Positions 21,153-32,541 of a DNA stretch of 64,000 bases are shown here, piece by piece. The notes beneath the pieces are model-generated. The model saw nothing but the letters and a program-made list of their open reading frames with translations. It did no database searches and was not told the origin of the DNA. Source of the stretch: Canna indica (taxonomy: Eukaryota > Streptophyta > Magnoliopsida > Zingiberales > Cannaceae); assembly GCA_034359265.1 (NCBI GenBank), contig CP136893.1, forward strand, positions 28,590,001 to 28,654,000, in the 5' to 3' direction. The position numbers and the translations under genes are program-made. The first letter of the stretch is position 1; each line of letters begins with the position of its first letter.

Positions 21153-23102
21153 CTTTCATGTTCCCTACCCAAACCCATTTGTCAGCCACAGTACTCTTGG
21201 ACAGATGAATTTACAGTATAGTGTTAGCAATTTCCTCCCCAAACATATTACTGATACTGATTACATCCCACTCTTCATTTATTGTCAACATATCCACATT
21301 CTTAACAGTATTGATCTTATCCATATTCATCATTGTAGGCCACCAATTCAAAGGTATGTTATTGATCCAAGGATCATTCCAAATGTTGGTTTCCCTTCCA
21401 TTCCCAATCTGAATGATCAATCATTCACTTAATTTCTGCATTGCACAAAATATGCCTCTAGCCACCCAGCTCACCTTGCACCATTTTTGTCTGATCCATG
21501 GATGAATATTTTTGTACCTTTCATTGATCGGTTGTACCCACACCTTCTCCTTTCTATTTAACAAAGGCAATATCCTTTTTGCATTCACAGTAATTTTAAC
21601 CACTCCCAAGTCTTTAACACCTAATCCCCCACTTGCTTTGCAAAGAGAGACTTTTTTCCAATTCACCAAGTGAATTCCATTTTCCTTCTTTCCATTAATC
21701 TTCCAAAGAAATTTTTTGATAATTTTCAAATGTTCATTAATCACTTTTTCATTTATCCATGTTGTTGAAAGAGCATGTATAGGAGATGAGTTCACTACTG
21801 AGTTAAGCAGTACAACTTTTCCTGCTTGAGACACATCTCTGATAGTCCAATTTTTCAATTTATTTTCAGCAGCTTCCACAATTTTTCTTTGTTTATCTAG
21901 AGGCATCTTTCCTTTATCCATCCATGATCCTAGATACTTAGTAGGTAGATTTCCTTCCTTAATGCCAAGCAAACATCATATCTCTTTCCTCTTAACTTTC
22001 GGATAAGTATCAGGAAATATGATTTCAGACTTATCAAAGTTCACCAATTGATTAGTCAAGCTCCCATAGAACTCAAAAAAAATTTTAAGACTTTTGCAGG
22101 ATTTGTCACATCATTTAATGAACATTGTAATGTCATCCGCAAAGAAATGATGATTGATCTTAAAATTTTTGTATTTAAAAGCATTGATGTTCCCCTTCTT
22201 AATTTCTTCATCAATTGGTCTAGCTAATAGTTCCTGCATCATTCTGGAGAGGTAAGGGGATAGAGGGTCCACTTACCTCACTCCTTTATGTCTTCTGAAA
22301 GATTCAAAGCATTCTTCATTAACAACACATTTGAAACTAGCTGATCTAAGTTACATACTAATCCACTTTATGATTTTTTCTAGAATGTTCATACATCTAC
22401 ATACTTCCACAATTGCCCCCTCCCCCACTCAGTCTTGACATAAGCTTTTTAAAGGTCAACTTTCAGAATAAAATAAGAGTGTTTTCCTCTTTGATTTCCC
22501 TATTATGCTAGCAACTTCTGACATAACTAGGACATTGTCATGTAAATTCCTCTTTTGTACAAAAGCTCCCTGCTCTTTTGATACTAACTGACTGATCCAA
22601 GGCTTCAGTTTATTAACCAATACCTTGGAGAGAATTTTATAGGTCATATTGCATAAAATAATTGGTCTATAATCCTTTACAACTCTTAAACACTCCTTAT
22701 TGGCTATCAGGATAATATTAGTCCTCCCCCGGGTTATAGGTAGTTCCTCCCCTTAGAAAGCTATCAACGACATCCATGTATTTATTCTTTTATTGTTTCC
22801 CATGCATAGATAAAAAACTTTAGACTGAACCCATCAAGGCCAGGGGCTTTCCCTTTTCCCAAGCTTTTCATTACCTCAACAATTTCTTATTCTGTAAACC
22901 TCATAGTTAACATTTTTAATGCTTGTATCCAGAAATTCTATTCCATTTAATTCCATAATTCCAAACCAATTGATCACATTCCTTCTCTCCCACTCATTAT
23001 ACCAACACACAAACTCCCTCATGATATCCTTTGTTTCAGTAACACGGCCATTGTCAATCAAATTCCTCCACTTATTCTTTGCTAAATTATGAAAGTATTT
23101 TA
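21153..23102 (-). pseudogene. LINE reverse transcriptase
   Basis: Reverse strand: KNKWRNLIDNGRVTETKDIMREF at the right, then the reverse transcriptase fingers and palm (MTYKILSKVLVNKLKPWISQLVSKEQGAFV, HDNVLVMSEV), a degraded catalytic region near 22120 (HHFFADDITM on the reverse strand, the ADD box), then a well-kept stretch from 21972: NLPTKYLGSWMDKGKMP, NWTIRDVSQAGKVVLLNSVV, FLWKINGKKENGIHLVNWKKV, ASGGLGVKDLGV, and finally IGNGRETNIWNDPWINNIPL. These are in the order of plant L1-type LINEs. Multiple frameshifts. Confidence 0.85.
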
Positions 23103-23266
23103 GAGTCTATTCGTTCTGCAAACAGTTTAGTACAGAACAGACTAGTCAGTATAGTATAAGGTTGTACATGACAGCATAACAAATAGTCTCATGTTCATTT
23201 CGCATGGTATTGGATATCAAATCTAATACAGTTCTGCATTCGTTTTGGATTATCACAGCACATGAT

Positions 23267-23556
23267 TATAGAGAAAACTCAGGTAGATATCAATTGTATT
23301 GAATGAATACTTGAAACAATTACAGGGATGTATGTTTATATATACAAAGAATGAGGCCAGCTAGCCTATCAGATCAGATATGATTTAGCCAAGAGAATAA
23401 AAACAAAAAATAGAATGTTCAATGGAGGAGTGGAAGCAGCAATAATGGTGCGATGGTGGAAGCAACTCAGAGTAGCAACAAGAAGATGGAAGCATAGCAT
23501 CGTGCATGGCTCATGTGGTTTGGATTTTTGTGCCATGTGTATTTGTAGCTTTAATA
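23267..23556 (-). repeat. Copia-C 3' LTR
   Basis: Reverse-strand TATTAAAGCTAC...TTTCTCTATA, with TATATATAAA as a probable TATA box at 23335-23344. The polypurine tract TGCGGGGGAG lies just inside at 23557-23566. Confidence 0.85.
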
Positions 23557-25095
23557 CTCCCCCGCAAGATAGTTATTGTATCTACAACTCCTATCTTGTT
23601 TCTATAACTCAAAAAAGTTGATACATAAGTATTTTTTGTTAGAGGGTCAGCTAGCTGCATAGACGATGGAACGTGTTTGACATTGAGTGATCCTACCTGA
23701 ACTTGCTGTCGTACAAAATGGTAATCTATTGCTAAATGCTTCATCTTTGTATGAGAAGCTAGGTTGTTTGATAAAAAGGTTGCCCCAAGATTATCACAAA
23801 AAATTTCTGGAGTTGTGGTTGAGTGAACAGATATTTCTTTGAGTAAGTTTGAAACCCAATTTGCTTCAGCGGCGGCATTGGCAAGAGCCTTATACTCTGC
23901 CTCTGTAGAGTAGAGGAGCGAGCAACAGTCTTTTGTTTTTTTTATGACCAGCTAATGGGTGTGTTGCCAAGCATAGTGATATAAGCACTGGTTGAGCAGC
24001 AATCATCTAGATCTCCTCCACAATCTGAATCAGAGAAAACCTGAATTTTCAAAGGGGATTTTGGTGCAATTTTGAGACCATAATTGGATGTTTCCTTTAG
24101 ATAACGGAGTACCCTTTTGCATGCCTACCAATGAGAATGTTTGGGACAATGCATGAACTGTGAAAGTTTATTGACAGCAAATGTGAGATCAAGTCTTGTG
24201 AAGTTCAAGTATTGTAAAGCTCCAATGACTTTACGAAATTGAGTTGCATCTGTTGGGTTTGTTCCATCATCTAAAGTGAGTGAAGCCAAAGTGGCCAAAG
24301 GAGTTCTTACTCCTTTTGCCTCTAACATTCTGAACCAGTCAAGGAGATCACTGATATATTTCCTCTGAGACAATAGAAGACCGTCTGATGTTCTGATTAC
24401 CTCAACGCCAAGAAAATAGTTGAGAGGTTGCATATCTTTTAAAGAGAACTTGGCAGCGAGAGCATTGTTAATCTCATGAATTTTGTTGATGCAGGTACCA
24501 GTTAAAATAATATCATCAACGTAAAGTAAAAGTAGAATGAAGAAGTTTGAAACTTTGTTGATGAATAGCGAGTTGTCCGCCTTGGATTCTCGAAAACCAA
24601 TTGAGGTTATATAGTTTTTGAATTCATCAAACCAAGCTCTTGGTGCTTGTCGTAATCCATAAATAACTTTGTTTAATTTGCATACATGAGTTGGAAATTC
24701 TCTATTGATAAAGCCCGAAGGTTGTGACATGTAAACTTCATCACTCAGATTGCCTTGTAAAAATGCATTATTGACGTCGAGTTGATATAAGGGCCAGTTG
24801 AAGGAAGATGCAATAGCTAATATGATTCGGACTGTAGTTGGCTTAACAATTGGGCTGAATGTCAATTTAAAATCGATGTCAGGACGTTGATGAAAATCTT
24901 TTGCAACCAAGCGGCCTTTAAACCGTTCAATACTGCCATCAGCATGTGTTTTTATTTTGAATATCCATATGCAACTAATTACATTTTGAGTTGAATTTGC
25001 TGGAACTAGTGTCCAAGTATTACTGTGAGTGATAACATTTATTTCATTGACCATTGCTTGTCGCCATTCATGATGTTTGAGAGCTTGTTTGTATG
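23557..25095 (-). pseudogene. Copia-C reverse transcriptase and RNase H
   Basis: Reverse strand: SCIWIFKIKTHADGSIERFK, YQLDVNNAFLQGNLSDEVYM, KVIYGLRQAPRAWFDE, LLLLYVDDIILTG (YVDD box), MQPLNYFLGVEV, then FRKVIGALQYLNFTRLDLTF and the RNase H joining at HCPKHSHW (24125). The RNase H continues in broken frames to MKHLAIDYHFVRQQVQ and SSMQLADPLTKN near 23640-23744, the usual end of the Copia polyprotein. Domain order is complete; the RNase H is fragmented by frameshifts between 23750 and 24125. Confidence 0.9.
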
Positions 25096-26585
25096 ATGTT
25101 GGAGTTATAAGAGTAGCTGACAGTGCAGAGTAATCTGTTGGTGTTCGTGGTTTAAAGATGTTATGCTGTGAACGTGTAACAACTCTTCTTGGAGGTAATT
25201 ATGTTTGCTGCTGAGAGGTGTTAGTAGGAACATCAGTGCTTGTAGTAGGAACAACAGTGCTTGCGTCTGAAACAAGAGCAGGCTATTGAAGGATTGGAGG
25301 AGGATTGGTAAGTGGCTCAAAAATGGGTTGTATGGGTGATAAGTCATGTGGAGGCTGGATTGTTTCATGATGAGGAATGAGGTGTGTAGTGGATGTGGGT
25401 GTTATTTCGAACCAGATATTACTATCAGTGTGAATGCTAGGATATTGATGTTGAGAATTTTGAAAGGGGTAGATATGTTCTTTGAACTGTACATGTCTGG
25501 AGGTAATAATTTTTGAAGATGATAACTCTAAACACTGGTAAGCATGATATTTGACTGAGTAACCAAGAAAAACGCAAGGCTTTGAATTGGGTTGGAGTTT
25601 GCTATCAGAGTATGGTTTCAACCATGGATAACATAAACATCCGAAGGTTTTCATTGAATTATAGTTCGGGTTTTGTTTGAAAAGTCTTTGAAAAGGGGAG
25701 TCTCCATCTAAGATAGGTGTAGGCATTCGATTAATTAAGTAAACAGTTGTGTTGCAAGCAAAGGTCCAATATTTAAAAGGAATTGATGCATTGTGAAGCA
25801 AAGTTTTGGCTATTTCAATAATATGTCTGTGCCGACGCTCGGCAGGGCTAATGCGTTGAGGAGTGTAATGTGGAGATATGAAATGTTGGATTCCTAGTTT
25901 TGATAAAGTAGCAGATATATAGGCCAATAAACTCACCTCCGCCATCAGAATATAGAATGAGTATATTGGCCTGAAAGTAATTTTCAACCAGTTTTTTAAA
26001 TGTGATGAATATTTCAGTCACCTCAGACTTGTGTTTCATTGGAAATAACCAAGAGTATTTTGTATAATGATCAACCAGAAGTAGATAATAGTAATGACCA
26101 ATTGCTGAAATAATGGAAGAAGGACCCCAAACATTAGTATATAAAAGTTCAAGAGGTTTCGAGCTACTTAAAGTTGATTGATGAAACGGAAGCTTGTGAC
26201 TTTTGTTGCAAGAACAAGCATTACAGTTGAATTGAAGAGAGTTAAAAACAGGAAGTTTAAACTGAGAAACAATGTACTTGAGGATCCTGGTATGCGGGTG
26301 GCCTAATCTGTGATGCCATAGTTCGAGGGAAGACTTGTTTGAGGTTGAGATGGAGTAGGCAGTAGATTGTATTTCTCCAGTCCATTCATAGCAGTGTGCT
26401 TGATTCCGACCATGAGCCAAGATTGTTCTTGTCTGTAGATCCTTCACAATAAAATAAGTTGGGAAGAACTCAGTCAACACTTTGTTTTGATTGCAAAATT
26501 GTGACACAGAGATTAATTTTTTATGCATGGCAGGAGCACAAATGACATTATGCAAAGCAAATTTATGAGTTGGATTGGAAACAAA
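25096..26585 (-). pseudogene. Copia-C integrase
   Basis: Reverse strand from 26585: LWHHRLGHPHTRILKYI and CNACSCNKSHKLPFHQS (the HHCC pre-integrase zinc site), then VWGPSSIISAIGHYYYLLLVDHYTKYSWLF (first catalytic D), ILILYSDGGGEFIG (second D), a frameshift near 25920-25990, then SPHYTPQRISPAERRHRHI (third acidic residue). C-terminal region includes FGCLCYPWLKPYSDSKLQP, KPCVFLGYSVKYHAYQCL and a low-complexity P/S/T linker to 25105. The D-D-E order is intact across the frameshift. Confidence 0.9.
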
Positions 26586-27656
26586 AGCTTATCCAATGTG
26601 AGTTATTTGGAGTCCCTTACCATCACCGATAATGACACTGTCATCTCCATTGTAATCAGAGACATAATGTAGGGAGTTGCTGTCGTTAGTGACATGATGC
26701 GAAGCCCCCGAATCCATAATCCATTTGTTGTGAGTTGAAGGTTGCCGACTTGTATAATTGGCCTGAGCCTCTTCATGATTGTGCGAGCGTGATCGGCACA
26801 CTCGAGCAATGTGGCCAATTTTGCCACACAGTTGACATTGTGGGCGTTGTTTATTTTGTGTTCCAATTGGATTGTTGTCGAGGTCCATTGAACATAGCTG
26901 GAGATTTTTGCCAAGTAGACCACTTATTCTAGTTTGGTTTTGAGTTGAAAGGAAGGGCGTTGATTCATTCTAGTTGGCTGTTGTCTTCGATTCAGTTGGG
27001 CTGAGATAACAGGTCTGTCCTGTTTATGGAGTAAAAAATGTTTCATGCCCGCAGAGCTTGTCAAAGAGTTCTTCAAGTGTGATCGGATTATCACGGCAGC
27101 GAATTACAGTGCTTATGTCGTCATAATCTGAGCCCAATCCTCCAAGGATTTTAATGACGAGAGCCGAGTCGTTGATTGGAGCATTGGCGATCGCTAGTTC
27201 ATCTACGATCAATCAAATCTCATTAAAATATTCAGAGATGGTTCTTGTACCTTTGGTGATGCGAGACAAGGTATCCTGAAGAGCATGTATCCGCGATTGG
27301 GACTTGTTAGCATTCTGGAGTGCTAACTTAGTCCAAGCGGAGTGGGCAGTGGTCGAGGAAGCAACCACCGGAGCGATTGTAGCATCGACTGACGCCATTA
27401 TGGCGTGTCGAATGAGGTCGTCTTGCCTGATCCAATTTTTCCTTCTTGGATCTCCGACGGATGGACAGGGCAGGGTTCCGTCGATGTAGGAAGTGAGGTC
27501 ATAGCCGAGTAGAAGGAGATCATGCTGGGCTTTCCAGGTGAGATAATTACCGATGCCAGTGAGTTTGATCGGCAGTTAAGCTGAGGGATTAATGGTCACA
27601 ATTTGTCCTCCTTGTGAGATGGGATTGATCACAGTTGAAGCTTCATTAGTTGCCAT
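26586..27656 (-). pseudogene. Copia-C gag and protease start
   Basis: The start codon is at 27656 (MATNEASTVINPISQGGQI), followed by LTGIGNYLTWKAQHDLLLLGYDL, the UBN2/gag N-terminus of Ale-type elements. Stops occur at about 27572 and 27212. Middle: HSAWTKLALQNANKSQSRI, then ILGGLGSDYDDISTVI. The CCHC zinc knuckle CQLCGKIGHIARVC and the protease active site WIMDSGASHHVTND (D-S-G-A) lie at 26589-26888. Confidence 0.85.
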
Positions 27657-27724
27657 GGTAGAGAGAAGATGAAAGAGATAAAAGATCAAGAGGACTCGCT
27701 AGAGCAGTATGGGCTCTAATACCA

Positions 27725-28010
27725 TATAGAGAAAAATCAGGTAGATATGAATTGTATTGAATGAATACTTGAAATAATTACAATGATGTATGTTTATATA
27801 TACAAAGAACGCAGCTAGCATATCAGATCAGATATGATTTGGCCAGGAGAATAAAAACAAAAAAAAGAATGTTCAATGGAGGAGTGGAAGCAGCAATAAT
27901 GGTGCGATGGTGGAAGCAGCTCAGAGCAGCAACAAGAAGATGGAAGCAGAGCATCGTGCATGGCTCATGTGGTTTGGATTTATGTGCCATGTGTATTTGT
28001 AGCTTTAATA
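27725..28010 (-). repeat. Copia-C 5' LTR
   Basis: 286 bp, close match to 23267-23556. The adjacent TGGTATTAGAGCCC (reverse strand, ending 27724) is a primer-binding site matching initiator methionine tRNA except for one base. Confidence 0.85.
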
Positions 28011-28159
28011 ATGATAAGACAATAATTTGACAAAAATATCATTTGTGTTATTTCTTGTTCGTTTCATTATACAAAATATACTGGACAAGATCATAAATTA
28101 TTATAATAATAAAATATTTATTTTAATTAACACAAGAATTATAAATCCAATTAATAAAT

Positions 28160-28510
28160 GGATATAAATCTTGTAGAAATTTTTAAGAAAAAATTTGTAC
28201 CGTAGATATAAGTCCTCGTTAATATATTTAATTAAGAAGAAATTTGTATAAATCTAGGAATTTTTAAGAAGAAATTTGTAGATATGCATATTCCATAGCT
28301 TGATAAAAAAAACATTGTAGTTATAAATCCTGTAGAAATTTTTAAGAAGACATTTGTACGGTATAAATAAATCCTCGTTGATATATTTAAAAAGAAATTT
28401 GTATAAATTTGTAGGAATTTTTAAGAAGAAATTTGTAAATATGCATATCTCATAGCTTGATAGAAATGTTTAAGAAGACATTTGTAGTGTCGATATAAAT
28501 CATCGTTGAT
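28160..28510. repeat. Direct repeats of about 160 bp in the Harbinger-like element
   Basis: The string TTTTTAAGAAGAAATTTGTA and its variants recur, within a longer unit containing ATATGCATAT...CATAGCTTGATA (about 28270 and 28440) and TCCTCGTT(A/G)ATATATTTAA (about 28212 and 28372). About two and a half units. Confidence 0.65.
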
Positions 28511-28544
28511 TACATGCCTTCATGATATATACAATCCTGTAGAT

Positions 28545-29085
28545 ATTACTGTAGATGCATCTTGGATATCGCGGCCTGGCAGGGAGGCCGCAACAACATC
28601 CGCGTGTCAAGGCTGGGAGGTCGCGGCATCCATGACGCTGCCGCGGCCTCTGGATGTCGCGGCTTTCGCAGGAGGCCGCAACATCAACGACGCAGTCTCC
28701 TGCGAAGCCACGACATTCAAAGGTCGTGGCAGTGTCATCGATGCAATGAACGTTGCCACAGCCTCCTTGCCAAGCCGCAGCTTCCAAGAGGCCGTGATAG
28801 TGTCATCAATGCTGTCGACGCTGCCGCAACCAGCCATGGCAAGGACGAGGCTATCGCGGCCTCCCTACCAAGCTACGACATCCAAGACACCGCGACAGCG
28901 ACATCTTGGAGAAGATGACGTCCACCCTGTCGAGGCCTCCAACTACGACTGCCACGGTTGGAGAAGAAGGTAACGACGTCGTCAACGTCCTCCCTGGCAG
29001 TGACATCATCATCGATGTTGGAGAAGAAAGCTTCAACTGTGGGAGAGGAGAGGAGATAACTCACGGTTCGTTTCTATCTCGCGTA
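28545..29085. repeat. GC-rich degenerate repeat tract
   Basis: An island of about 540 bp with much higher G+C than its flanks, made of irregular variants of GCCGCGGCCTC, GGAGGCCGCAAC and CGACATCCAAG-like words in both orientations. All frames on both strands are open for 60-155 codons, as expected of biased repeats, and none resembles a known protein. Its origin is unknown; it could be a minisatellite or a captured and scrambled gene piece. Confidence 0.5.
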
Positions 29086-29343
29086 CAGCACTGTGCACCA
29101 TTTTGGAGTTAGGATAAAAAAAATAGGGTTTAAATTATGAAGGATATTATGGACATTTTAAGCCTTGTACCAAAGTAATAGGCTCTTGTTACTCCAAATT
29201 GGAGTGACAAGGAAATGGGCTCGATGTACTGTACTGGGATATTATTTTTATCTTGTATTTGGTATAATTTTGAAAATGAACACCGGACAACATGTGTTGT
29301 TTCACGTTGTATCTTAAAATTCTGTGAAACGAATGGACCCTTA

Positions 29344-29620
29344 GTGTTTTTATCATTCATTTCCACCCATTTTTCTCTTGTTTTTTTCCACCATTTGATG
29401 TGAATCTATCTGCTTAGAGCCATCACTCTATTGATTAATGCCCTGATCTTATCAACCACCAAGTCACAAGCTGTTCCATTTTCATCAATTGTTTCCAAGA
29501 TCTCCAACTGATTCATAGCTTCCTTCATCATCTACTCAATAGGCCCCACACGCTCTTTGCTCCACTTTAGAGGTTCCTCAGCATTCCTCGAAGAGCTTTA
29601 GTACGTTACCAGATTGGTCC
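29344..29620 (-). pseudogene. LINE linker upstream of the reverse transcriptase
   Basis: Reverse strand: EEPLKWSKERVGPIE, MMKEAMNQLEILETIDENGT, CDLVVDKIRALINRVMALSR, then KWWKKTREKWVEMNDKNT. This corresponds to the plant LINE stretch LKxWsrE..G.I ... RxKWLxEGDxNTKFFH. It continues exactly into KYFHNLAKNKWRN at 23099 once the Harbinger-like element is removed, proving that both pieces are one LINE. Confidence 0.75.
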
Positions 29621-31071
29621 ATAGTGTCCAATTTGCATTTATTATGTTATGCTATTCCATTCAAAATAGTTCAGAGATAAATTTCTTCTTTTATCTGACG
29701 GCCTTCATCTATCGTAACTTTTTATTTTTCTCTCTTATCTATCTCAAATTTTAGGATCGACAACAATTATAATTATTGAAAACATATAATTTTTTAATAA
29801 AAAAAACACATCAAAAGTCTCACTTTGTCAATTTCTCTAATAATTACATATTCAATTTCACCAAATTTATTTTTCTTTTAAAAAATTACATGGAAAATCT
29901 TTTAACACCTCAAAGAATCTCACGTATAATTTCACCAAAATTAATTTATAGTCGTTATATATAAATTTCATTTGATATTTTATATTTTAAAAAAATAAAA
30001 ATTTGTAGTAAAATAAAAAAAATATGAAGAAAATTAAATATATACTAAACCAAATTAAATGTATTATATATAATAATATTATCAGTAAAATATACGAATT
30101 TGGTTCAAACTGTTAATTTTTTTTCTAAAATTATATAATCGAATTGAATAAAAAAATCAACACAAAACAAAAAAATTAAATTAAAAATACCAAATTTTAT
30201 TAGACATTAAATAAAATATAGTCACAATGTTAAATATTTAATAAATAATAATATAATCAAAAGTCTTGGTTTGATTGAAAGTTTTGAATTTTTTATAAAA
30301 TGTAATAGCCAAATTGAATTAAAAAAATAAAATTTTGATAAATAATAATATTATATAGAAAGTTATTGGTTTAATTCGGGCATTTCGATTTTCTCTCAAA
30401 TGTAATAATATAATTAAATAAAAAATTAATAAGAAAATCAAAATTGGAATCACACTTTTTAAAATATAATTCTAATAGATAATTATAAAATTATTTTTGA
30501 AATTTTAAGTATTTAATAAATAATAATATATGAAAAAGATATGAGTTTTTTTTTAGGTTTTAATTTTTTTAAATGTAATAGTTGAATTTAATAAAAAAAA
30601 ATAAGGAGAAATGTAATTCAAATTTTTTAATTGACAATAATTATAATGTAATCTAAATTTTAAGGTTAATTTCAAATGAGATAATTGTTATCAATCCCAC
30701 AATCTGGGATAGATTAGGAAGAAACATTAAAGATTATAATAGATTTATTACAATGATCAAAGTTTTTGATAAATACATTAATTTACCCTATTTATATAAT
30801 ATTATAATATTTTTTATTACACGATGATGTAGCACAAGTGATAATAAAAAATATTTTTTATTTGTTGACTGGGATACCACGTCGGCACCTAACGATTGTA
30901 TTGACGAGCATATGATGGATGAATAGAATTATTATCAATAATGTGATGATTTAATTGATTAGATTAAATTATTTAATTATAAGTTGATGCTATTTTTATT
31001 TTACTCAATGGATGTAAATAATATGCATTTTAAAATTTTTATCAATAAATTAACTATTTGATAAAATGTGT
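29621..31071. other. AT-rich spacer
   Basis: Very AT-rich, long A and T runs, no coding frame or terminal repeat recognised. The first 130 bases may still be degraded LINE sequence. The rest resembles old non-coding repeat DNA but cannot be classified by eye. Confidence 0.4.
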
Positions 31072-31415
31072 TCATACAATTGCATTTTGATATCGACAAC
31101 TCCCCCTTATGAGCCAAAAGTGGGCGGTGGCAATGACGTGATTAAAATGCAACGCCTCACTTGCTCTCCTCGTTGGGTGGAACCAGTGATCTCTGGGGGT
31201 GTTTATTGGGTTTAAACCTAGGGAGTATGTACGGACACTCCGTGGGATTATCGTGTTCACGTGTTTGACATACCGTGGACACCGGTACACGAAGACACTC
31301 GTCCAACACGCGTGTCCCATATGTCCAAGAGTGTCTTGACCAGTCAATTTTTTTGTTTTTGCTCGGACACGACTCGAACACAGCCAACCATGCATCTTTT
31401 TTAAAAAAATAAAAA
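31072..31415 (-). repeat. Copia 3'-end remnant and GTGTCC-rich repeat
   Basis: On the reverse strand GAGAGCAAGTGAGGCGTTGC, then TTTTGGCTCATAAGGGGGAG (a polypurine tract) and TTGTCGATATC (LTR start) lie at 31085-31170. The same series is found at 44925-45020 on the plus strand, so both are pieces of one Copia family. From 31200 to 31415 are imperfect palindromes of GTGTCC/GGACAC words (for example ACACGCGTGTCC), with no gene. Confidence 0.55.
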
Positions 31416-31419
31416 AATA

Positions 31420-31873
31420 ATCACCGACGAGTTTCAAGGAACCTTGAGTTTGCAAATTTTTCGGATGGTAGAGATGGGTTTGATGATTGCGACTCCTTAC
31501 ATTATAGAGGTGTGTGTGATGCAATATTTTGGTGGCTAGTTCATGGTATTCATGCTTCAATTCTTCAAAAGATTGTTCTTAAGCTACTTGGTCAATCATC
31601 TTCATCTTCTTATTGTGAAAAAAATTGGAGCACTTACTCTTTTTATCCATTCCCTTAAAAGGAACAAGATGAAGCCTAAAAATGCAGAGAATTTAGTATT
31701 TGTTCATATTAATCTTCGTCTCATTTTAAGAAAAACCCCTCAATACAATAAAGGAGAAACAATGATGTTAGATATTGCAGGAGATGAGTTTTCACCGATT
31801 GATGAAGATAATAGAATATTCCTTGAAGTTGTCAATCTTTCTCTTGATGAATCAGAGTTGGAGAGAGTATGAT
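31420..31873 (+). pseudogene. hAT transposase C-terminal remnant
   Basis: Reading across one frameshift: AIFWWLVHGIHASILQKI, LKLLGQSSSSSYCEKNWST, then IHSLKRNKMKPKNAENLVFVH, NLRLILRK. This is the C-terminal dimerisation region of the plant BED-zinc-finger hAT family (W..HG...L..IALK.L.Q..SSS.CERNWS...HS.KRN). The frame ends in SLDESELERV and a stop at 31873. The N-terminal BED finger and the catalytic region are not present to the left. Confidence 0.75.
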
Positions 31874-32469
31874 ATTTTCCAATGAAGAAGATAACAACAA
31901 TGATTGATGAATAATATTTTTGAAGAAGATAACAATAATGATTGATGAAGAAGATAGTGAGACTCTATTTAACTTTTTATTTTCATATGGTTGTACATGA
32001 CTAGTTCTACTAAGACATGCTAATTTAGAAGAAAAAAATTGAGATGTCAATAGATATTGTGTCTCATGCTTAAGGAGCTTAGAAGTAGTAAGTATTGACA
32101 CAATAAATTATCTAAAATGATTCATATATTTAGAAAGGTGCCTAGAAAAAATTGAAAATTGGAAGTTTGACATCAATGAAAATGTATCATGATATTATTA
32201 TAAATCTTGAATTGTGGATTATATATATATATATATAATATACAATTCAGTCGCTTAAAGTCTATATCCACTCATTCATAGATTTTCTATGAGCAGTTTG
32301 CCCATAAAAGTTGCACTCCGCTTTTTGAGGCATTCACTTATTAAGAAAAGTTTACTTGGACATGGTTTAGTTGACAGAAGAAATTTCCAGCTCAAACTAT
32401 GCTTCTGAAAGTTTCTTGAGAAGCTTCGCTAAAAGTTCTTTTCAGCTATTTACCTTAATAAAATTTGAG
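31874..32469. other. AT-rich spacer
   Basis: No gene. A ~30-bp direct repeat (GAAGATAACAACAATGATTGA and a variant) lies at 31888-31945 and a (TA)n run at 32219-32236. Confidence 0.45.
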
Positions 32470-32541
32470 CAATTACTTAAAAATATAATAAAGACCTAGA
32501 ATCCCAAATCCATAATATGAATTGGAATTTTTCTGGATCTA

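Larger units (their letters stand above)
23267..28010 (-). mobile_element. Copia-C: nearly complete Ale-like Copia retrotransposon
   Basis: Two ~288-bp LTRs (23267-23556 and 27725-28010) in direct orientation, flanked by ATGAT on both sides (23262-23266, 28011-28015). Between them on the reverse strand lie primer-binding site, gag, protease, integrase, reverse transcriptase, RNase H and polypurine tract, in standard Copia order. The LTRs are similar but not identical, with small indels. Frames are broken by stops and frameshifts. Short LTRs and the reverse transcriptase style suggest the Ale/Retrofit lineage; this is a judgement from memory of the family. Confidence 0.9.
23103..29340. mobile_element. 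Harbinger-like non-autonomous element split by Copia-C
   Basis: Left end GAGTCTATTCGTT at 23103 and right end AACGAATGGACCC at 29340 are inverted repeats, and both outer flanks read TTA, the target duplication of PIF/Harbinger elements. Removing it rejoins the LINE frame precisely as NDKNT-KYFHN. Without Copia-C and its TSD copy the element is about 1489 bp. Its interior has direct repeats (28160-28510) and a GC-rich repetitive tract (28545-29085), with no transposase. Confidence 0.75.

Noticed and set aside
28506..28973. A 155-codon open frame, with long frames on both strands nearby
   Set aside because: It lies in a GC-rich repetitive tract where all frames are open. There is no domain, and composition is set by the repeats.
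29130..29403. Short frames on both strands near 29200-29400
   Set aside because: They cross the boundary between the Harbinger-like element and LINE sequence and match nothing.
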